Shown piece by piece: positions 31,826-43,289 of a DNA stretch of 64,000 nt; the stretch's first letter is position 1; each line of letters starts with the position of its first letter. The notes beneath the pieces were generated by a model. That model saw nothing but the letters and a program-made list of their open reading frames with translations. It had not been told where the DNA came from and ran no database searches. The position numbers were made by a program, and so were the translations under genes. The stretch lies in the NCBI RefSeq assembly GCF_000427365.1, contig NZ_KE386488.1, forward strand, positions 1,585,882 to 1,649,881, given 5' to 3'. Origin of the DNA: Rikenella microfusus DSM 15922. Its GTDB lineage: Bacteria > Bacteroidota > Bacteroidia > Bacteroidales > Rikenellaceae.

Positions 31826-32218
31826 TTCGTTTATTTCGTACTGTTTAGGTTTGAGGGTACTGTTCTCTTTGTGAACAACCGACGCTGCCAGCGAGTGTAG
31901 AGCGGGCTTGCACGCTTTACCGAGCGGCGAGGAGGAAAACAAGCGCAGCGCAGTTAGTGAGAACCAGAAAAACTTTTTGAGATGCTAGCGCATCTCCTGA
32001 GCCTGTCGGATGACTTATCCTTTGACGATTTGTTTTGTAAGGACAGGGGGCCGTTTCTGTATTTGCATGAATGCCCCCTGTCCTTACAAAACAAAAAACA
32101 CAGTGCCAAGGGGCATCGACAAACTGAGACGTCGCAAACCTGCTCGAAAGTTTCTTTGGTTCTTTCTTTTCAAAGAAAGAACGGTTGCCTCAAATCTCAA
32201 GTACCGAAATAAACGAAC
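31825..32218. repeat. Family C repeat with terminal inverted repeats, copy C2
   Basis: The ends are inverted copies: GTTCGTTTATTTC at 31825 and its complement GAAATAAACGAAC ending at 32218, with partial pairing continuing for about 47 bases (to CTCTTTG / CAAAGAAAG). Inside are the hairpin GAGATGC-TAGC-GCATCTC and a 21-bp perfect stem (32030-32050 with 32074-32094). The left end starts inside the serS stop codon region. Confidence 0.85.
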
Positions 32219-32239
32219 GATTGAAAAGGTAATGAAGTG

Positions 32240-32569
32240 ATGTATATTGTAAATACCTCTTTTATGGTCGAGCCGCCCGTACACGAGCGGTGGTACGACC
32301 TGTTCGTCCATAAGTTCATGCCCTATCTGCGTGAAGCGGGGTTCGGAGAGAGCGCCGACGGAGGACAGCGCCGGATTCTTTTTACCCGAGTGCTGACCGA
32401 CAGCGGAGATCCCCATTACACCTACTCCCTGCAAGTCGAAGTGCCCGACACCGCCGAATACCGGCGGTTCATGCAGGATGTCATGGGCGAATACAGCGCC
32501 ATTGCCGCGCCTCTGTTCGGCGAGCAGGCGTTGCATTTCACCTCGTTGCTCAAAAAAATAGATATTTGA
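32240..32569 (+). CDS. DUF4286 family protein
   Basis: A 109-residue cytoplasmic protein beginning MYIVNTSFMVEP. The VEPPVHERWYDLFVHKFMPY segment and the later YSLQVEVPDTAEYRRFM... FGEQALHFTSLLKKID layout match DUF4286, a ferredoxin-like alpha/beta fold that is common in Bacteroidota and has no assigned function. The GTG three bases earlier is an alternative start. It lies 4 bases upstream of the GH31 gene, so the two may be cotranscribed. Confidence 0.8.
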   Translation: MYIVNTSFMVEPPVHERWYDLFVHKFMPYLREAGFGESADGGQRRILFTRVLTDSGDPHYTYSLQVEVPDTAEYRRFMQDVMGEYSAIAAPLFGEQALHFTSLLKKIDI

Positions 32570-32573
32570 CTCC

Positions 32574-34175
32574 ATGCTTATGAAAAGTTCCGGAAAGATC
32601 GTAACCCTTTTGTCCGCCGCCCTGCTGTCCGCCGGCACGGCCCTCGCGCAGCAGAAAATCCCCGTGCTCGACGGCGAAAAATGGTGGGGAGCCTTCACCG
32701 CGAAAGGTTCCGAAATGCCCATAGCGGCCCCCGTAAAAGGGCTGCAGCCCCTCAGCAAACACAGCTTCAACAACCAGAACGTCCCGTTCCTCGTGTCCAA
32801 TTACGGTCGGTATATCTGGAGCGACGGCGGGTTCGACTATCGGTTCGACGGCGACGCATTCACCATCGAGAACGCCGTCAGTCCGGTTACGGTCACCAAA
32901 GCCGGCAAGAACCTCCGCGAGGCCTTCATCCTGGCCGCCCACGACCGCTTTCCCGCCGACGGGACACTGCCCCCCGAACTTTTCTTCAGCGTGCCCCAGT
33001 ACAACACCTGGATCGAATTGCAGTACGACCAAAACCAGCAGGACATCGAAAAATATGCCGACGACATACTGGCCAACGGCTTTCCGGCAGGCATCCTGAT
33101 GGTGGACGACAACTGGCAGCGCTATTACGGCAACTTCGATTTCAAGGCCGAACGCTTCGACGATCCGAAAGCGATGATCGACCGGTTGCACGCCAAAGGA
33201 TTCAAGATCATGCTCTGGATATCGCCTTTCGTCAGCCCCGACAGCCCCGAATTCCGGGAACTGGAAGAAAAAGGATACCTCATCCGCGAGAAAGGCACCC
33301 GGAACGCCGCTGTTATCCGGTGGTGGAACGGGTACAGCGCGTGCTACGACCTGACCAATCCCGACGCATTCGCGCACCTGCTCGCGCAACTCCGAAGCAC
33401 GCAGGAGAAATACGGCGTGGACGGTTTCAAATTCGACGCCGGCGACCTGAATTATTATCACCCGGCGCAGCAGGATTACTACGACACGACGGCATTGGCC
33501 ACCGACCATTGCATGAAATGGGCGGAACTGGGACTGCACTTTCCCTATAACGAATACCGGGCCGGATGGAAAATGCAGGGCAAGCCCCTCGTGCAGCGGC
33601 TGGGGGATAAGGCCTATTCGTGGCATGACCTGAGACTGCTGGTGCCGGAGATGGTGAACGCGGGGCTGATGGGCTACGCCTACACCTGTCCCGACATGAT
33701 CGGCGGCGGGCAGGTCGGTTCGTTCCGTAATCTGGACCAGACCAAGATCGACCAGGACCTGGTCGTCCGTTCGGCGCAACTCCACGCGTTGATGCCTATG
33801 ATGCAATTTTCCGTGGCCCCCTGGCGGGTGCTGGACAAAGAGCATCTCGGCTATTGCCTCGCCGCCGCGCGGCTGCACGAAAAGATGGCGCCTTATATCA
33901 TCGAGACGGCGAAACATGCCGCCGAGACGGGCGAACCGATCGTCCGCCACATGGAATACATGTATCCGAACAAAGGATTTTCTGACTGTCGGGACCAATA
34001 CATGCTGGGGGCGAAATACCTCGTCGCCCCGATCCTGACCCCGGACGGCAAGCGGACGGTGCGTCTGCCGCGCGGAGTCTGGGTGGACGACCTCGGCCAG
34101 AAGTTCAAAGGGCCGCTGGTCATGGAAATCTCCGCTCCGGTCGGGCGTATCCCTTATTACGAACTGAAACGGTAA
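32574..34175 (+). CDS. Exported GH31-family glycoside hydrolase
   Basis: An exported retaining alpha-glycosidase. The 533-residue product has a signal peptide (1-25, ending ALA). A short beta domain precedes a (beta/alpha)8 barrel with ILMVDDNWQRYYG and KIMLWISPFVSPDSP. The expected nucleophile is D288 in KFDAGD, a form seen in the smaller GH31 alpha-galactosidase-like branch. CPDMIGGGQVGSF is the next conserved strand. The exact sugar is not predictable. No transport genes are adjacent. Confidence 0.85.
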   Translation: MLMKSSGKIVTLLSAALLSAGTALAQQKIPVLDGEKWWGAFTAKGSEMPIAAPVKGLQPLSKHSFNNQNVPFLVSNYGRYIWSDGGFDYRFDGDAFTIENAVSPVTVTKAGKNLREAFILAAHDRFPADGTLPPELFFSVPQYNTWIELQYDQNQQDIEKYADDILANGFPAGILMVDDNWQRYYGNFDFKAERFDDPKAMIDRLHAKGFKIMLWISPFVSPDSPEFRELEEKGYLIREKGTRNAAVIRWWNGYSACYDLTNPDAFAHLLAQLRSTQEKYGVDGFKFDAGDLNYYHPAQQDYYDTTALATDHCMKWAELGLHFPYNEYRAGWKMQGKPLVQRLGDKAYSWHDLRLLVPEMVNAGLMGYAYTCPDMIGGGQVGSFRNLDQTKIDQDLVVRSAQLHALMPMMQFSVAPWRVLDKEHLGYCLAAARLHEKMAPYIIETAKHAAETGEPIVRHMEYMYPNKGFSDCRDQYMLGAKYLVAPILTPDGKRTVRLPRGVWVDDLGQKFKGPLVMEISAPVGRIPYYELKR

Positions 34176-34182
34176 CCATCAT

Positions 34183-34216
34183 GAAGAGAGGCGGATTCCC
34201 GCCTCTCTTCGTTTTT
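34183..34216 (+). terminator. Terminator of the GH31 gene
   Basis: GAAGAGAGGCGG (34183-34194) pairs perfectly with CCGCCTCTCTTC (34199-34210); GTTTTT follows. Confidence 0.85.
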
Positions 34217-34218
34217 CG

Positions 34219-34252
34219 GGGCCGTCTGTCAGAATGGCAGACGGCCCTTTTT
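34219..34252 (+). terminator. Second terminator between the GH31 gene and clpB
   Basis: GGGCCGTCTG (34219-34228) pairs with CAGACGGCCC (34238-34247), extended by a GU pair; TTTTT follows. The two hairpins are 2 bases apart. Confidence 0.75.
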
Positions 34253-34312
34253 GGCAAGGAGTTTGTATCTCTTGTCCCACGAACGCTGAAAAGAATATAA
34301 AAATAGATAGAT

Positions 34313-36904
<2,592 letters not shown>

Positions 36905-36982
36905 TTCCGAACGGGATGCCTTTCCCCGATCGAACGAAAGCGGGGGCAGAGGGTCTCTTTAGGAGAACTCCCGTAAATATCG

Positions 36983-37021
36983 AGCGGGCGGGTGCGGTCA
37001 TTTCGACCGTACCCGCCCGCT
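36983..37021 (+). terminator. Terminator of clpB
   Basis: AGCGGGCGGGTGCGGTC (36983-36999) pairs with 37005-37021 with a single GU pair. TCGGTATTTTTCG follows, so the T-tract is displaced. Confidence 0.7.
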
Positions 37022-37113
37022 TCGGTATTTTTCGAGCCGTATGTTCGGGGGCGGGGTCGCTCCGGTATGCCGAAAAAGTGTCCGGTAAAACGGTAGCCGT
37101 TTATGTATATTCA

Positions 37114-37283
37114 TATACCGACTATTTTCGCCGCTGTTGTTTCGGCTTGCGCCGGCTCCTCCGGGTCTTTGCCGGGTTTACTATACTCGATTCAGGCGGC
37201 GTCGGGCCGGTGGAGGGGAATTCCCGTCGAACCTATCCGGTGCGCCAAAGTACGGAATCGGGCAAAATATATAACCGGGAAGC
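37114..37283 (+). repeat. Family B intergenic repeat, copy B4
   Basis: CATATACCGACTATTTTCG, GCGCCGGCTCCTCCGGGTCTTTGCC (read in two parts), ACTCGATTCAGGCGGCGTCG and the final TATATAACCGGG follow the order of B1-B3. It fills the gap between convergent clpB and the GH20 gene. Confidence 0.7.
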
Positions 37284-37316
37284 GGTATATCGAAGAGGGA
37301 TACGTCCGCCAACGGT

Positions 37317-39152
37317 TTAGTGGGGAATAAAGGCGAAAATCCAGTGCTGGCCGGGAAATACTTTCCGGGAACAGAGGCGGACCGTATTCGCTCCCGCTTT
37401 CAAGTGCAGTTCGACCGGTTCGCGCGTCCAGAACAGTTGTTCGTCCGTATAGGGCAGCTCCTCTTCCGGTTTGTGCCATGTATTGAAGTGGAACGCATAC
37501 GCGCCCGGCTCTTTCCATACCGGCGGCGCGACCCGCACCCCGTTTACCCAAATGTCGCTGCCGGCTTCCCATTGTCCCTGCCGTCCGATCCCCGGCGAGA
37601 TGCGGTTCGAACGCGACGGCGCCTCGAACCCGACTTGCGCCCGGATGACCGTGTCGCGCGGAACCGTAATCACCGTTTCGGCCCAGACGACGGCCGAGTC
37701 CGGTTTGGGCAGGCCGAGCGACGAAAGCATCGCGTCCACGTCGATCGCGCCGCCGTAGAGCGTGTGCCATTTCACTCCGGTCGTATCCGCTCCGGGGGCG
37801 ACCGGTTCCGAAACCCGCCAGGCGAGGGAAGCGTTGGGCCACCAGCAGAAAGGTTCGTCGCGCAGCAGGTCGTTCTTGTGCGCCAGCATCCGCTGCTCGA
37901 ATTCGGCCAGCATCCGTCCCGCCGGTGTCGAAGGGGCCGGATACAGGTTCGGGTTTTCGTCGGCCCCTTCGGGAACCGGGCCGCCGCGCCAGAACCGTTC
38001 GGCGAACGGCAGCAGGCCCGACCACAGGCTGCTGTTGCGTATCAGTTCCTCCTGGCTCGGCGCTTTGGTATCGTTCCACAGGCAGAGGATGCCGCCCAGC
38101 GCGAGCGAATCGCCTTGCGTCCGGTCGCATGGATTGTGGAGCAGCATGCGCGGCGTGAACGATATGGGGTCGTAATTATTCAGATAGCCCATATAGGAAT
38201 CGACGAAACGGCCCCGTGCCTCCGGGTTCCGGGCCACGTATCCCGGCGCCTCCGACCAGACTTGCCGGATCGTCCTCTCCGAGGCCGCCGGCAGTCCCGG
38301 ATCCCAGACCAGCGGGGTGCGGCCGGCTGCCGTCGCCATGCTGTCCGCCCACCGCATGAATTGCTCCGGATTCGGGATATGCACTTCGTCCGAACCGATA
38401 TGGATATAGGGAGCCTCCGAGACCGGGATTTCGGCGAAGAATTCGTTCAACGCCGTTTCCAGCACTTTCATGCCCCGCGGATCGGCCATGCCGAACCCGA
38501 AAGCGCTGTTGAAATAGGTACTGTGTCCCGGCATGTCGATTTCCGGGATGACGAGGATGCCTTTTTTGCGGGCATAAGCGATTACGTCCCGTATCTCGCC
38601 GTAGGTGTAGAATTTGCCTTCGTCGCGCCCCTGCCGCTGGTAGATCGGGTCGTTGAGCTGCGGGAACGCCCGCGACTCGATGCGCCAGGCCGGGTAGTCC
38701 GTCAAGTGCCAGTGGAACAGGTTGATCTTGTATTGCGAAAGGAGGTCGAGGTGCTTCTTGAGGTTTTCGACCGAGATGAAATTGCGGCCCGTGTCGTGCA
38801 TGAAACCCCGCCAGGCGAAAGCCGGCCAGTCGGCGATCCGCACGCTCGGCACCAGCCCTTTGTCGTCGGTCAGCTGGCGCAGCGTCTGGTAGGCCCATAT
38901 CTCGCCCCGTTTGTCTTTGGCCGTGATTCGTACTCCCCTTCGGTACGTTTCGAGGAGGTAGCCTTCGGGGGGCAGGGCCAGCGTCGAGTCGATCCTGACC
39001 TTGACGTTCAGCAACGGCATTTTGTAAGGACCCGTGATTTCGACCTGCTGCGGATAGGGAATCAGCGCGGGCAGGTTCCGTTCCGGGTTTGGCACGGCGG
39101 TTGCCGCATATGCGGCGGCAGACAGCGCGAGGAGGAACAACGATCGTTTCAT
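37317..39152 (-). CDS. Exported GH20 beta-N-acetylhexosaminidase
   Basis: Removes terminal beta-linked GlcNAc or GalNAc from glycans. From the ATG at 39152 it has 611 residues with a signal peptide (1-19). A GH20b-type N-terminal domain (to about 125) precedes the barrel, with MHDTGRNFISVENLKKHLDL, FHWHLTDYPAWRIES and the catalytic Asp-Glu pair in HIGSDEVHIP (about 248-257). A C-terminal beta domain (from about 480) ends in a galactose-binding-like fold. The frame is open far upstream but through the antisense of NDH-2. It is divergent from the NDH-2 gene. Confidence 0.92.
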   Translation of the reverse strand: MKRSLFLLALSAAAYAATAVPNPERNLPALIPYPQQVEITGPYKMPLLNVKVRIDSTLALPPEGYLLETYRRGVRITAKDKRGEIWAYQTLRQLTDDKGLVPSVRIADWPAFAWRGFMHDTGRNFISVENLKKHLDLLSQYKINLFHWHLTDYPAWRIESRAFPQLNDPIYQRQGRDEGKFYTYGEIRDVIAYARKKGILVIPEIDMPGHSTYFNSAFGFGMADPRGMKVLETALNEFFAEIPVSEAPYIHIGSDEVHIPNPEQFMRWADSMATAAGRTPLVWDPGLPAASERTIRQVWSEAPGYVARNPEARGRFVDSYMGYLNNYDPISFTPRMLLHNPCDRTQGDSLALGGILCLWNDTKAPSQEELIRNSSLWSGLLPFAERFWRGGPVPEGADENPNLYPAPSTPAGRMLAEFEQRMLAHKNDLLRDEPFCWWPNASLAWRVSEPVAPGADTTGVKWHTLYGGAIDVDAMLSSLGLPKPDSAVVWAETVITVPRDTVIRAQVGFEAPSRSNRISPGIGRQGQWEAGSDIWVNGVRVAPPVWKEPGAYAFHFNTWHKPEEELPYTDEQLFWTREPVELHLKAGANTVRLCSRKVFPGQHWIFAFIPH

Positions 39153-39194
39153 AGATGCGCAAGATAAAGATTTTGTTTCATAAACGAACAGACT

Positions 39195-40493
39195 ATGGAT
39201 TTGAATATTCCCGCTTCGGGTAAAAAACGTGCGGTGATTGTCGGCGGCGGTTTCGGGGGCGTGGCGCTGGCCCGCGCCCTGACGCGCCGCGGCGGTTTTC
39301 AGGTCGTGCTGATCGACCGCAACAATTACCATCAGTTCCAGCCGCTGCTGTATCAGGTGGCCACCTCCGGTATGGAGCCGACCGCCATCTCGTTCCCGTT
39401 GCGCAAAGTATTCCGCCGCAGCCGCGATTTCCATTTCCGGATGGCCGCGGTCGAAGCGGTGGATACGGAGCGGGGGCGGCTGCGGACTTCGGCGGGCGAT
39501 GTGCATTACGACTATTTGGTATTGGCGGCCGGTACCGATACCAATTATTTCGGGCTGGAACGCGTCGAACGGCATGCGCTGCCGCTCAAGAGCGTCGGCG
39601 AAGCGCTGGCCCTGCGCAACCGGGTGCTCTCGGCGATGGAACAGGCCGTGCGGACGACCGATCCCCGCGAGCGGTCGGAGCTGCTCGATTTCGTAGTCGT
39701 CGGCGGCGGTCCCACCGGAGTGGAGCTGGCGGGAGCGTTGGCCGAATTGCAGCGGCATATTTTCCCGAAAGATTATCCGGAACTGGATATTGCCGGACAG
39801 ATGCGGATCTATCTGCTGAATGCCGCGCCCCGTTTGCTGGAGGGTTTTTCGGAAGAGTCGTCGGCCCGCGCCCTGCGGGATTTGCAGCGCGGCGGGGTGG
39901 AGGTGGTGCTGGGCGCCATGGTCAGGGATTTCGACGGACATACCGTATATTACAACGACGGAGAGTCGATTCCGGCCCGGACGGTGGTTTGGGCCAGCGG
40001 CGTCGTCGCCAATACGGTCGGCGGGATCGGGCCGGAACGGTGCGGCCGCGGCAGGCGGATACGGGTCGATGCGTACAACCGCATGGAGGGGACGGAAAAC
40101 GTTTTCGTGATCGGCGACCAGTGCCTGCAAACGAGCGATCCGCGTTATCCGGACGGACATCCGCAGGTAGCCCAGGTGGCGATCCAGCAGGGCCGGTCGG
40201 TGGCGGCGAATCTGTCGCGGATGGCGGCGGGGCGGGCGCCGGAACCGTTCGTATATAACGATAAGGGTTCGATGGCGACGATCGGACGCAACCGGGCCGT
40301 GGCCGAGATCGGAGGGCGGCATTTCGGCGGTTTCGTCGCCTGGGCCTTATGGCTGCTGGTGCATCTGCTGTTCATTATCGGCGTACGGAACCGACTGGCG
40401 GTGCTTTTCGACTGGAGCTGGAGCTACCTGACTTACGACCGGCCTCTGCGGACGATTATCCGCCCCGCCCCGCGGGTACGCCCCGGAGCGTGA
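39195..40493 (+). CDS. Type II NADH dehydrogenase (NDH-2)
   Basis: A single-subunit flavoprotein that passes electrons from NADH to menaquinone without pumping protons. The 432-residue product has the FAD-binding motif VGGGFGGVALARAL (about 15-28), the NAD(P)H-binding VVGGGPTGVELAGALAE (about 175-191), and GTENVFVIGDQC (about 299-310). A hydrophobic helix near the C-terminus (FVAWALWLLVHLLFIIGV) anchors it to the inner membrane. The family name is firm; the quinone is inferred. It leads into the gcvH region but with its own spacing. Confidence 0.92.
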   Translation: MDLNIPASGKKRAVIVGGGFGGVALARALTRRGGFQVVLIDRNNYHQFQPLLYQVATSGMEPTAISFPLRKVFRRSRDFHFRMAAVEAVDTERGRLRTSAGDVHYDYLVLAAGTDTNYFGLERVERHALPLKSVGEALALRNRVLSAMEQAVRTTDPRERSELLDFVVVGGGPTGVELAGALAELQRHIFPKDYPELDIAGQMRIYLLNAAPRLLEGFSEESSARALRDLQRGGVEVVLGAMVRDFDGHTVYYNDGESIPARTVVWASGVVANTVGGIGPERCGRGRRIRVDAYNRMEGTENVFVIGDQCLQTSDPRYPDGHPQVAQVAIQQGRSVAANLSRMAAGRAPEPFVYNDKGSMATIGRNRAVAEIGGRHFGGFVAWALWLLVHLLFIIGVRNRLAVLFDWSWSYLTYDRPLRTIIRPAPRVRPGA

Positions 40494-40535
40494 GTCTCTC
40501 GCCCCCGGTCGCGGTGTTATTTTAATAACAACTCC

Positions 40536-40566
40536 TTTGCGTGTTCCGAAAAAAGCGGTACCTTTG
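40536..40566 (+). promoter_or_regulatory. Promoter of gcvH-mdh
   Basis: TTTG (40536-40539), a 19-bp spacer and TACCTTTG (40559-40566) match the consensus exactly. gcvH starts 32 bases downstream. Confidence 0.85.
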
Positions 40567-40598
40567 ATGCAATAAATCTTCAAAAAATCTGAACAGAG

Positions 40599-40979
40599 AT
40601 GAGCAACATTCCATCCAACCTGAAATACTCGAAAGACCACGAGTGGATCCGCGTCGAAGGCGAAGAGGCGTTCGTGGGTATCACCGATTTCGCCCAGAGC
40701 CAGCTCGGGGACATCGTTTTCGTGGACGTCGCCACCGAAGGGGAAACCCTCGCGCAGAACGACGTGTTCGGGACGATCGAGGCGGTGAAGACCGTATCGG
40801 ACGCTTTCATGCCGGTGGCCGGCGAAGTGCTGGAATTCAACGGCGAACTGGAAAACGCGCCGGAGACCGTCAATAAGGATCCGTACGGGGCCGGATGGAT
40901 GATCAAAATCCGCGTGACGGATCCCGCGCAGCTCGACGGCCTGCTGTCGGCGGACGAATACGCGGCCCACATCGGCTGA
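40599..40979 (+). CDS. gcvH: Glycine cleavage system H protein
   Basis: Carries the lipoyl-bound aminomethyl group between the P, T and L proteins. The 126-residue product begins [20 protein letters not shown]; the lipoyl-lysine is predicted to be K64 in [15 protein letters not shown]. The C-terminal part [11 protein letters not shown] is typical. gcvP and gcvT are not nearby. mdh follows 39 bases later, probably on the same transcript. Confidence 0.96.
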   Translation: MSNIPSNLKYSKDHEWIRVEGEEAFVGITDFAQSQLGDIVFVDVATEGETLAQNDVFGTIEAVKTVSDAFMPVAGEVLEFNGELENAPETVNKDPYGAGWMIKIRVTDPAQLDGLLSADEYAAHIG

Positions 40980-41018
40980 TTCGGCAAACGATTCATTTAC
41001 AAAACAACTGATAAGAAA

Positions 41019-41963
41019 ATGGCAAAAGTAACAGTAGTCGGCGCCGGGAATGTCGGGGCGACCTGCGCGAATGTTCTGGCGACGCGCGAAGTGTGCAGCG
41101 AACTGGTGCTGCTGGACATCAAGGAAGGGGTTTCGGAAGGCAAAATCCTCGATATTTTCCAGACCGCCACGCTGATGGATTTCGACACCAACATGGTGGG
41201 CGTGACGAACGACTATGCGGCTACGGCCGGTTCGGACGTGGTGGTCATCACCTCCGGGATGCCGCGCAAGCCGGGCATGACCCGCGAAGAACTGATCGGG
41301 GTGAATGCCGGCATCGTGAAAACGGTGGCCGAAAACATCCTGAAACATTCGTCGAAAGCGATCATCCTGATCGTTTCCAACCCGATGGACCCGATGACCT
41401 ATCTGGCGCTGAAAGCTACCGGCCTGCCCAAAAACCAGGTGTTCGGCATGGGCGGCGCACTCGACTCGGCCCGTTTCAAATGCTACCTGTCGAAAGCGCT
41501 GGGCGTGAACTCGAACGACGTGGACGGCATGGTGATCGGCGGCCACGGCGATACGACCATGATTCCGCTGGTGAGCAAGGCTTCGGTCAAAGGGGTGCCG
41601 GTAACGGAACTTTGCAAGGATAAGGCCGTGCTGGACAAAGTGGTGGCCGACACGATGGTGGGCGGCGCTACGCTGACCAAACTGCTGGGTACCTCGGCCT
41701 GGTACGCTCCGGGGGCTGCGGCTGCGATGGTCGTGGAATCGATCGTCCGCGACCAGAAGAAGATCGTGCCTTCGTGCGTTTACCTCGAAGGGGAATACGG
41801 TCAGCAGGACATCTGCATCGGCGTGCCGACGGTGATCGGCCGCAACGGCGCCGAAAAGGTGGTGGAAGTGGCTCTGACCGCAGAAGAAAAAGAGGCGTTC
41901 GAAAAGAGCGCCGAAGCGGTGCGCAAGACCAACGCCATCCTGAAAGAGATCAACGTGCTGTAG
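41019..41963 (+). CDS. mdh: Malate dehydrogenase (NAD-dependent)
   Basis: Interconverts malate and oxaloacetate, in Bacteroidales mainly towards malate in the fumarate/succinate pathway. The 314-residue product has the NAD-binding GAGNVGATCANVLA (8-21), SGMPRKPGMTREELIGVN with the substrate-loop Arg residues, and the catalytic His in MVIGGHGDTTMIPL. It belongs to the lactate-dehydrogenase-like (MDH type 3) group. It shares the gcvH promoter and ends at a strong terminator. Confidence 0.95.
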   Translation: MAKVTVVGAGNVGATCANVLATREVCSELVLLDIKEGVSEGKILDIFQTATLMDFDTNMVGVTNDYAATAGSDVVVITSGMPRKPGMTREELIGVNAGIVKTVAENILKHSSKAIILIVSNPMDPMTYLALKATGLPKNQVFGMGGALDSARFKCYLSKALGVNSNDVDGMVIGGHGDTTMIPLVSKASVKGVPVTELCKDKAVLDKVVADTMVGGATLTKLLGTSAWYAPGAAAAMVVESIVRDQKKIVPSCVYLEGEYGQQDICIGVPTVIGRNGAEKVVEVALTAEEKEAFEKSAEAVRKTNAILKEINVL

Positions 41964-42001
41964 CCGGTACGGGGCCGCACGGGGCGGTCCGGATCGTTTT
42001 G

Positions 42002-42036
42002 AAAGACGGAATCCCATGCGGGGTTCCGTCTTTTTT
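42002..42036 (+). terminator. Terminator of gcvH-mdh
   Basis: AAAGACGGAATCCC (42002-42015) pairs with GGGGTTCCGTCTTT (42020-42033) with one GU pair; the T-run continues to 42036. Confidence 0.85.
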
Positions 42037-42351
42037 AGACTGCGATGTATTTTGGATATCCGGCCGTTGTCATAGATGTTTTGGTGAGTATATACGACTT
42101 TATCTTATTTTTATGCACACCTGATTTTCCATATATTCCGGCCCGTGTCTCCTCTGCAGTGTTTGGAGAAGGCTATGGCCCGATTTGAGTATTTACCGAT
42201 GTTTTTGTGCGCACCGGACTTCAGGTTATCGTTCGGGGCGGTACGGGAGTCGGGCGGCGTTTGAATCGGGGTATCCGGCCCGGCGATAAGGAGGGCGGGA
42301 ACGGGGCTGCGCATAATCGGCGGGGAGGCCGTTATAGTTCCTGAAATTTTA
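42037..42351. other. Gene-free stretch between mdh and panB
   Basis: The first 90 bases are AT-rich for this genome (TATATACGACTTTATCTTA region) and the rest is GC-rich. I see no ORF, repeat copy or known riboswitch. Confidence 0.35.
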
Positions 42352-42359
42352 TACATTTG
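42352..42359 (+). promoter_or_regulatory. -7 box (TACATTTG) for panB
   Basis: Exact TAnnTTTG match 25 bases before the ATG at 42385. No TTTG at the usual upstream distance. Confidence 0.5.
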
Positions 42360-42384
42360 ACCCCGGTAACGATACGTAAATATT

Positions 42385-43200
42385 ATGTCAACAGAAGGAA
42401 AAACGCGGGCGGTGACGACTTATCGCCTTGCCGAGATGAAAGCACGCGGCGAGAAGATATCCATGCTCACCGCTTATGATTATACTATGGCCGGTATCAT
42501 GGATGCCGCAGGGATCGACGTGATCCTGGTGGGCGACTCGGCGGCCAACGTCATCGCCGGTTACAAAACCACCGTGCCGATGACCCTGAACGATATGATT
42601 TATCACGGCAAGGCCGTGGCGCGGGCCGTAGAGCGGGCGTTGGTGGTGGTGGACCTGCCGTTCGGCAGCTACCAGGGCAATTCCAAGGAGGCCCTGAATT
42701 CGGCGATCCGGATCATGAAAGAGACCGAGGCCGATGCCGTGAAACTCGAAGGAGGGGCCGAAATTATCGACTCCGTACAGCGTATCCTGTGCGCCGGTAT
42801 TCCGGTCATGGGGCATCTCGGGCTGACGCCGCAGTCCATCAACAAGTACGGGACCTATGCCGTGCGGGCCAAGGAGGCGGCGGAAGCCGAGAAACTGTAT
42901 TCCGATGCGTTGCTGCTGGCCGAGACCGGGTGTTTCGGCATCGTGTTGGAGAAGATACCTGCCGCATTGGCCGGCCGGGTGGCTGCGGCGGTCAAAATTC
43001 CGATCATAGGGATCGGAGCCGGCGGTCAGGTGGACGGACAAGTGCTCGTCTCTTACGACATGCTCGGTATCAACAACGGTTTTTCTCCGCGTTTTCTGCG
43101 CCGTTACCTGAACCTGCACGAACAGATTACGGCGGCGGTGGAGCAGTATCGCGAGGATGTCAAGAGCGGGGATTTCCCGAACGGGAGCGAACAGTATTGA
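42385..43200 (+). CDS. panB: 3-methyl-2-oxobutanoate hydroxymethyltransferase
   Basis: First committed step of pantothenate synthesis: transfers a hydroxymethyl group from methylene-THF to alpha-ketoisovalerate. The 271-residue product has [34 protein letters not shown] (metal-binding Asp), [31 protein letters not shown] and [20 protein letters not shown]. All are intact. No panC or panD is adjacent. It ends at a terminator that borders the DnaA-box array. Confidence 0.96.
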   Translation: MSTEGKTRAVTTYRLAEMKARGEKISMLTAYDYTMAGIMDAAGIDVILVGDSAANVIAGYKTTVPMTLNDMIYHGKAVARAVERALVVVDLPFGSYQGNSKEALNSAIRIMKETEADAVKLEGGAEIIDSVQRILCAGIPVMGHLGLTPQSINKYGTYAVRAKEAAEAEKLYSDALLLAETGCFGIVLEKIPAALAGRVAAAVKIPIIGIGAGGQVDGQVLVSYDMLGINNGFSPRFLRRYLNLHEQITAAVEQYREDVKSGDFPNGSEQY

Positions 43201-43226
43201 CAATTCGTCCACAATTTTTCAACCTG

Positions 43227-43268
43227 CGTCGGGTCGGTTTTGTTGGCAAAACCGACCCGACGTTTTTT
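43227..43268 (+). terminator. Terminator of panB
   Basis: A perfect 16-bp stem (43227-43242 with 43247-43262), TTGG loop, then TTTTTT. Confidence 0.9.
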
Positions 43269-43289
43269 GTCGCTTACCGTGCGAATCGG

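Noticed and set aside
39153-40322. N-terminal extension of the GH20 frame
   Set aside because: It is antisense to the NDH-2 gene; a signal peptide begins at the ATG at 39152.
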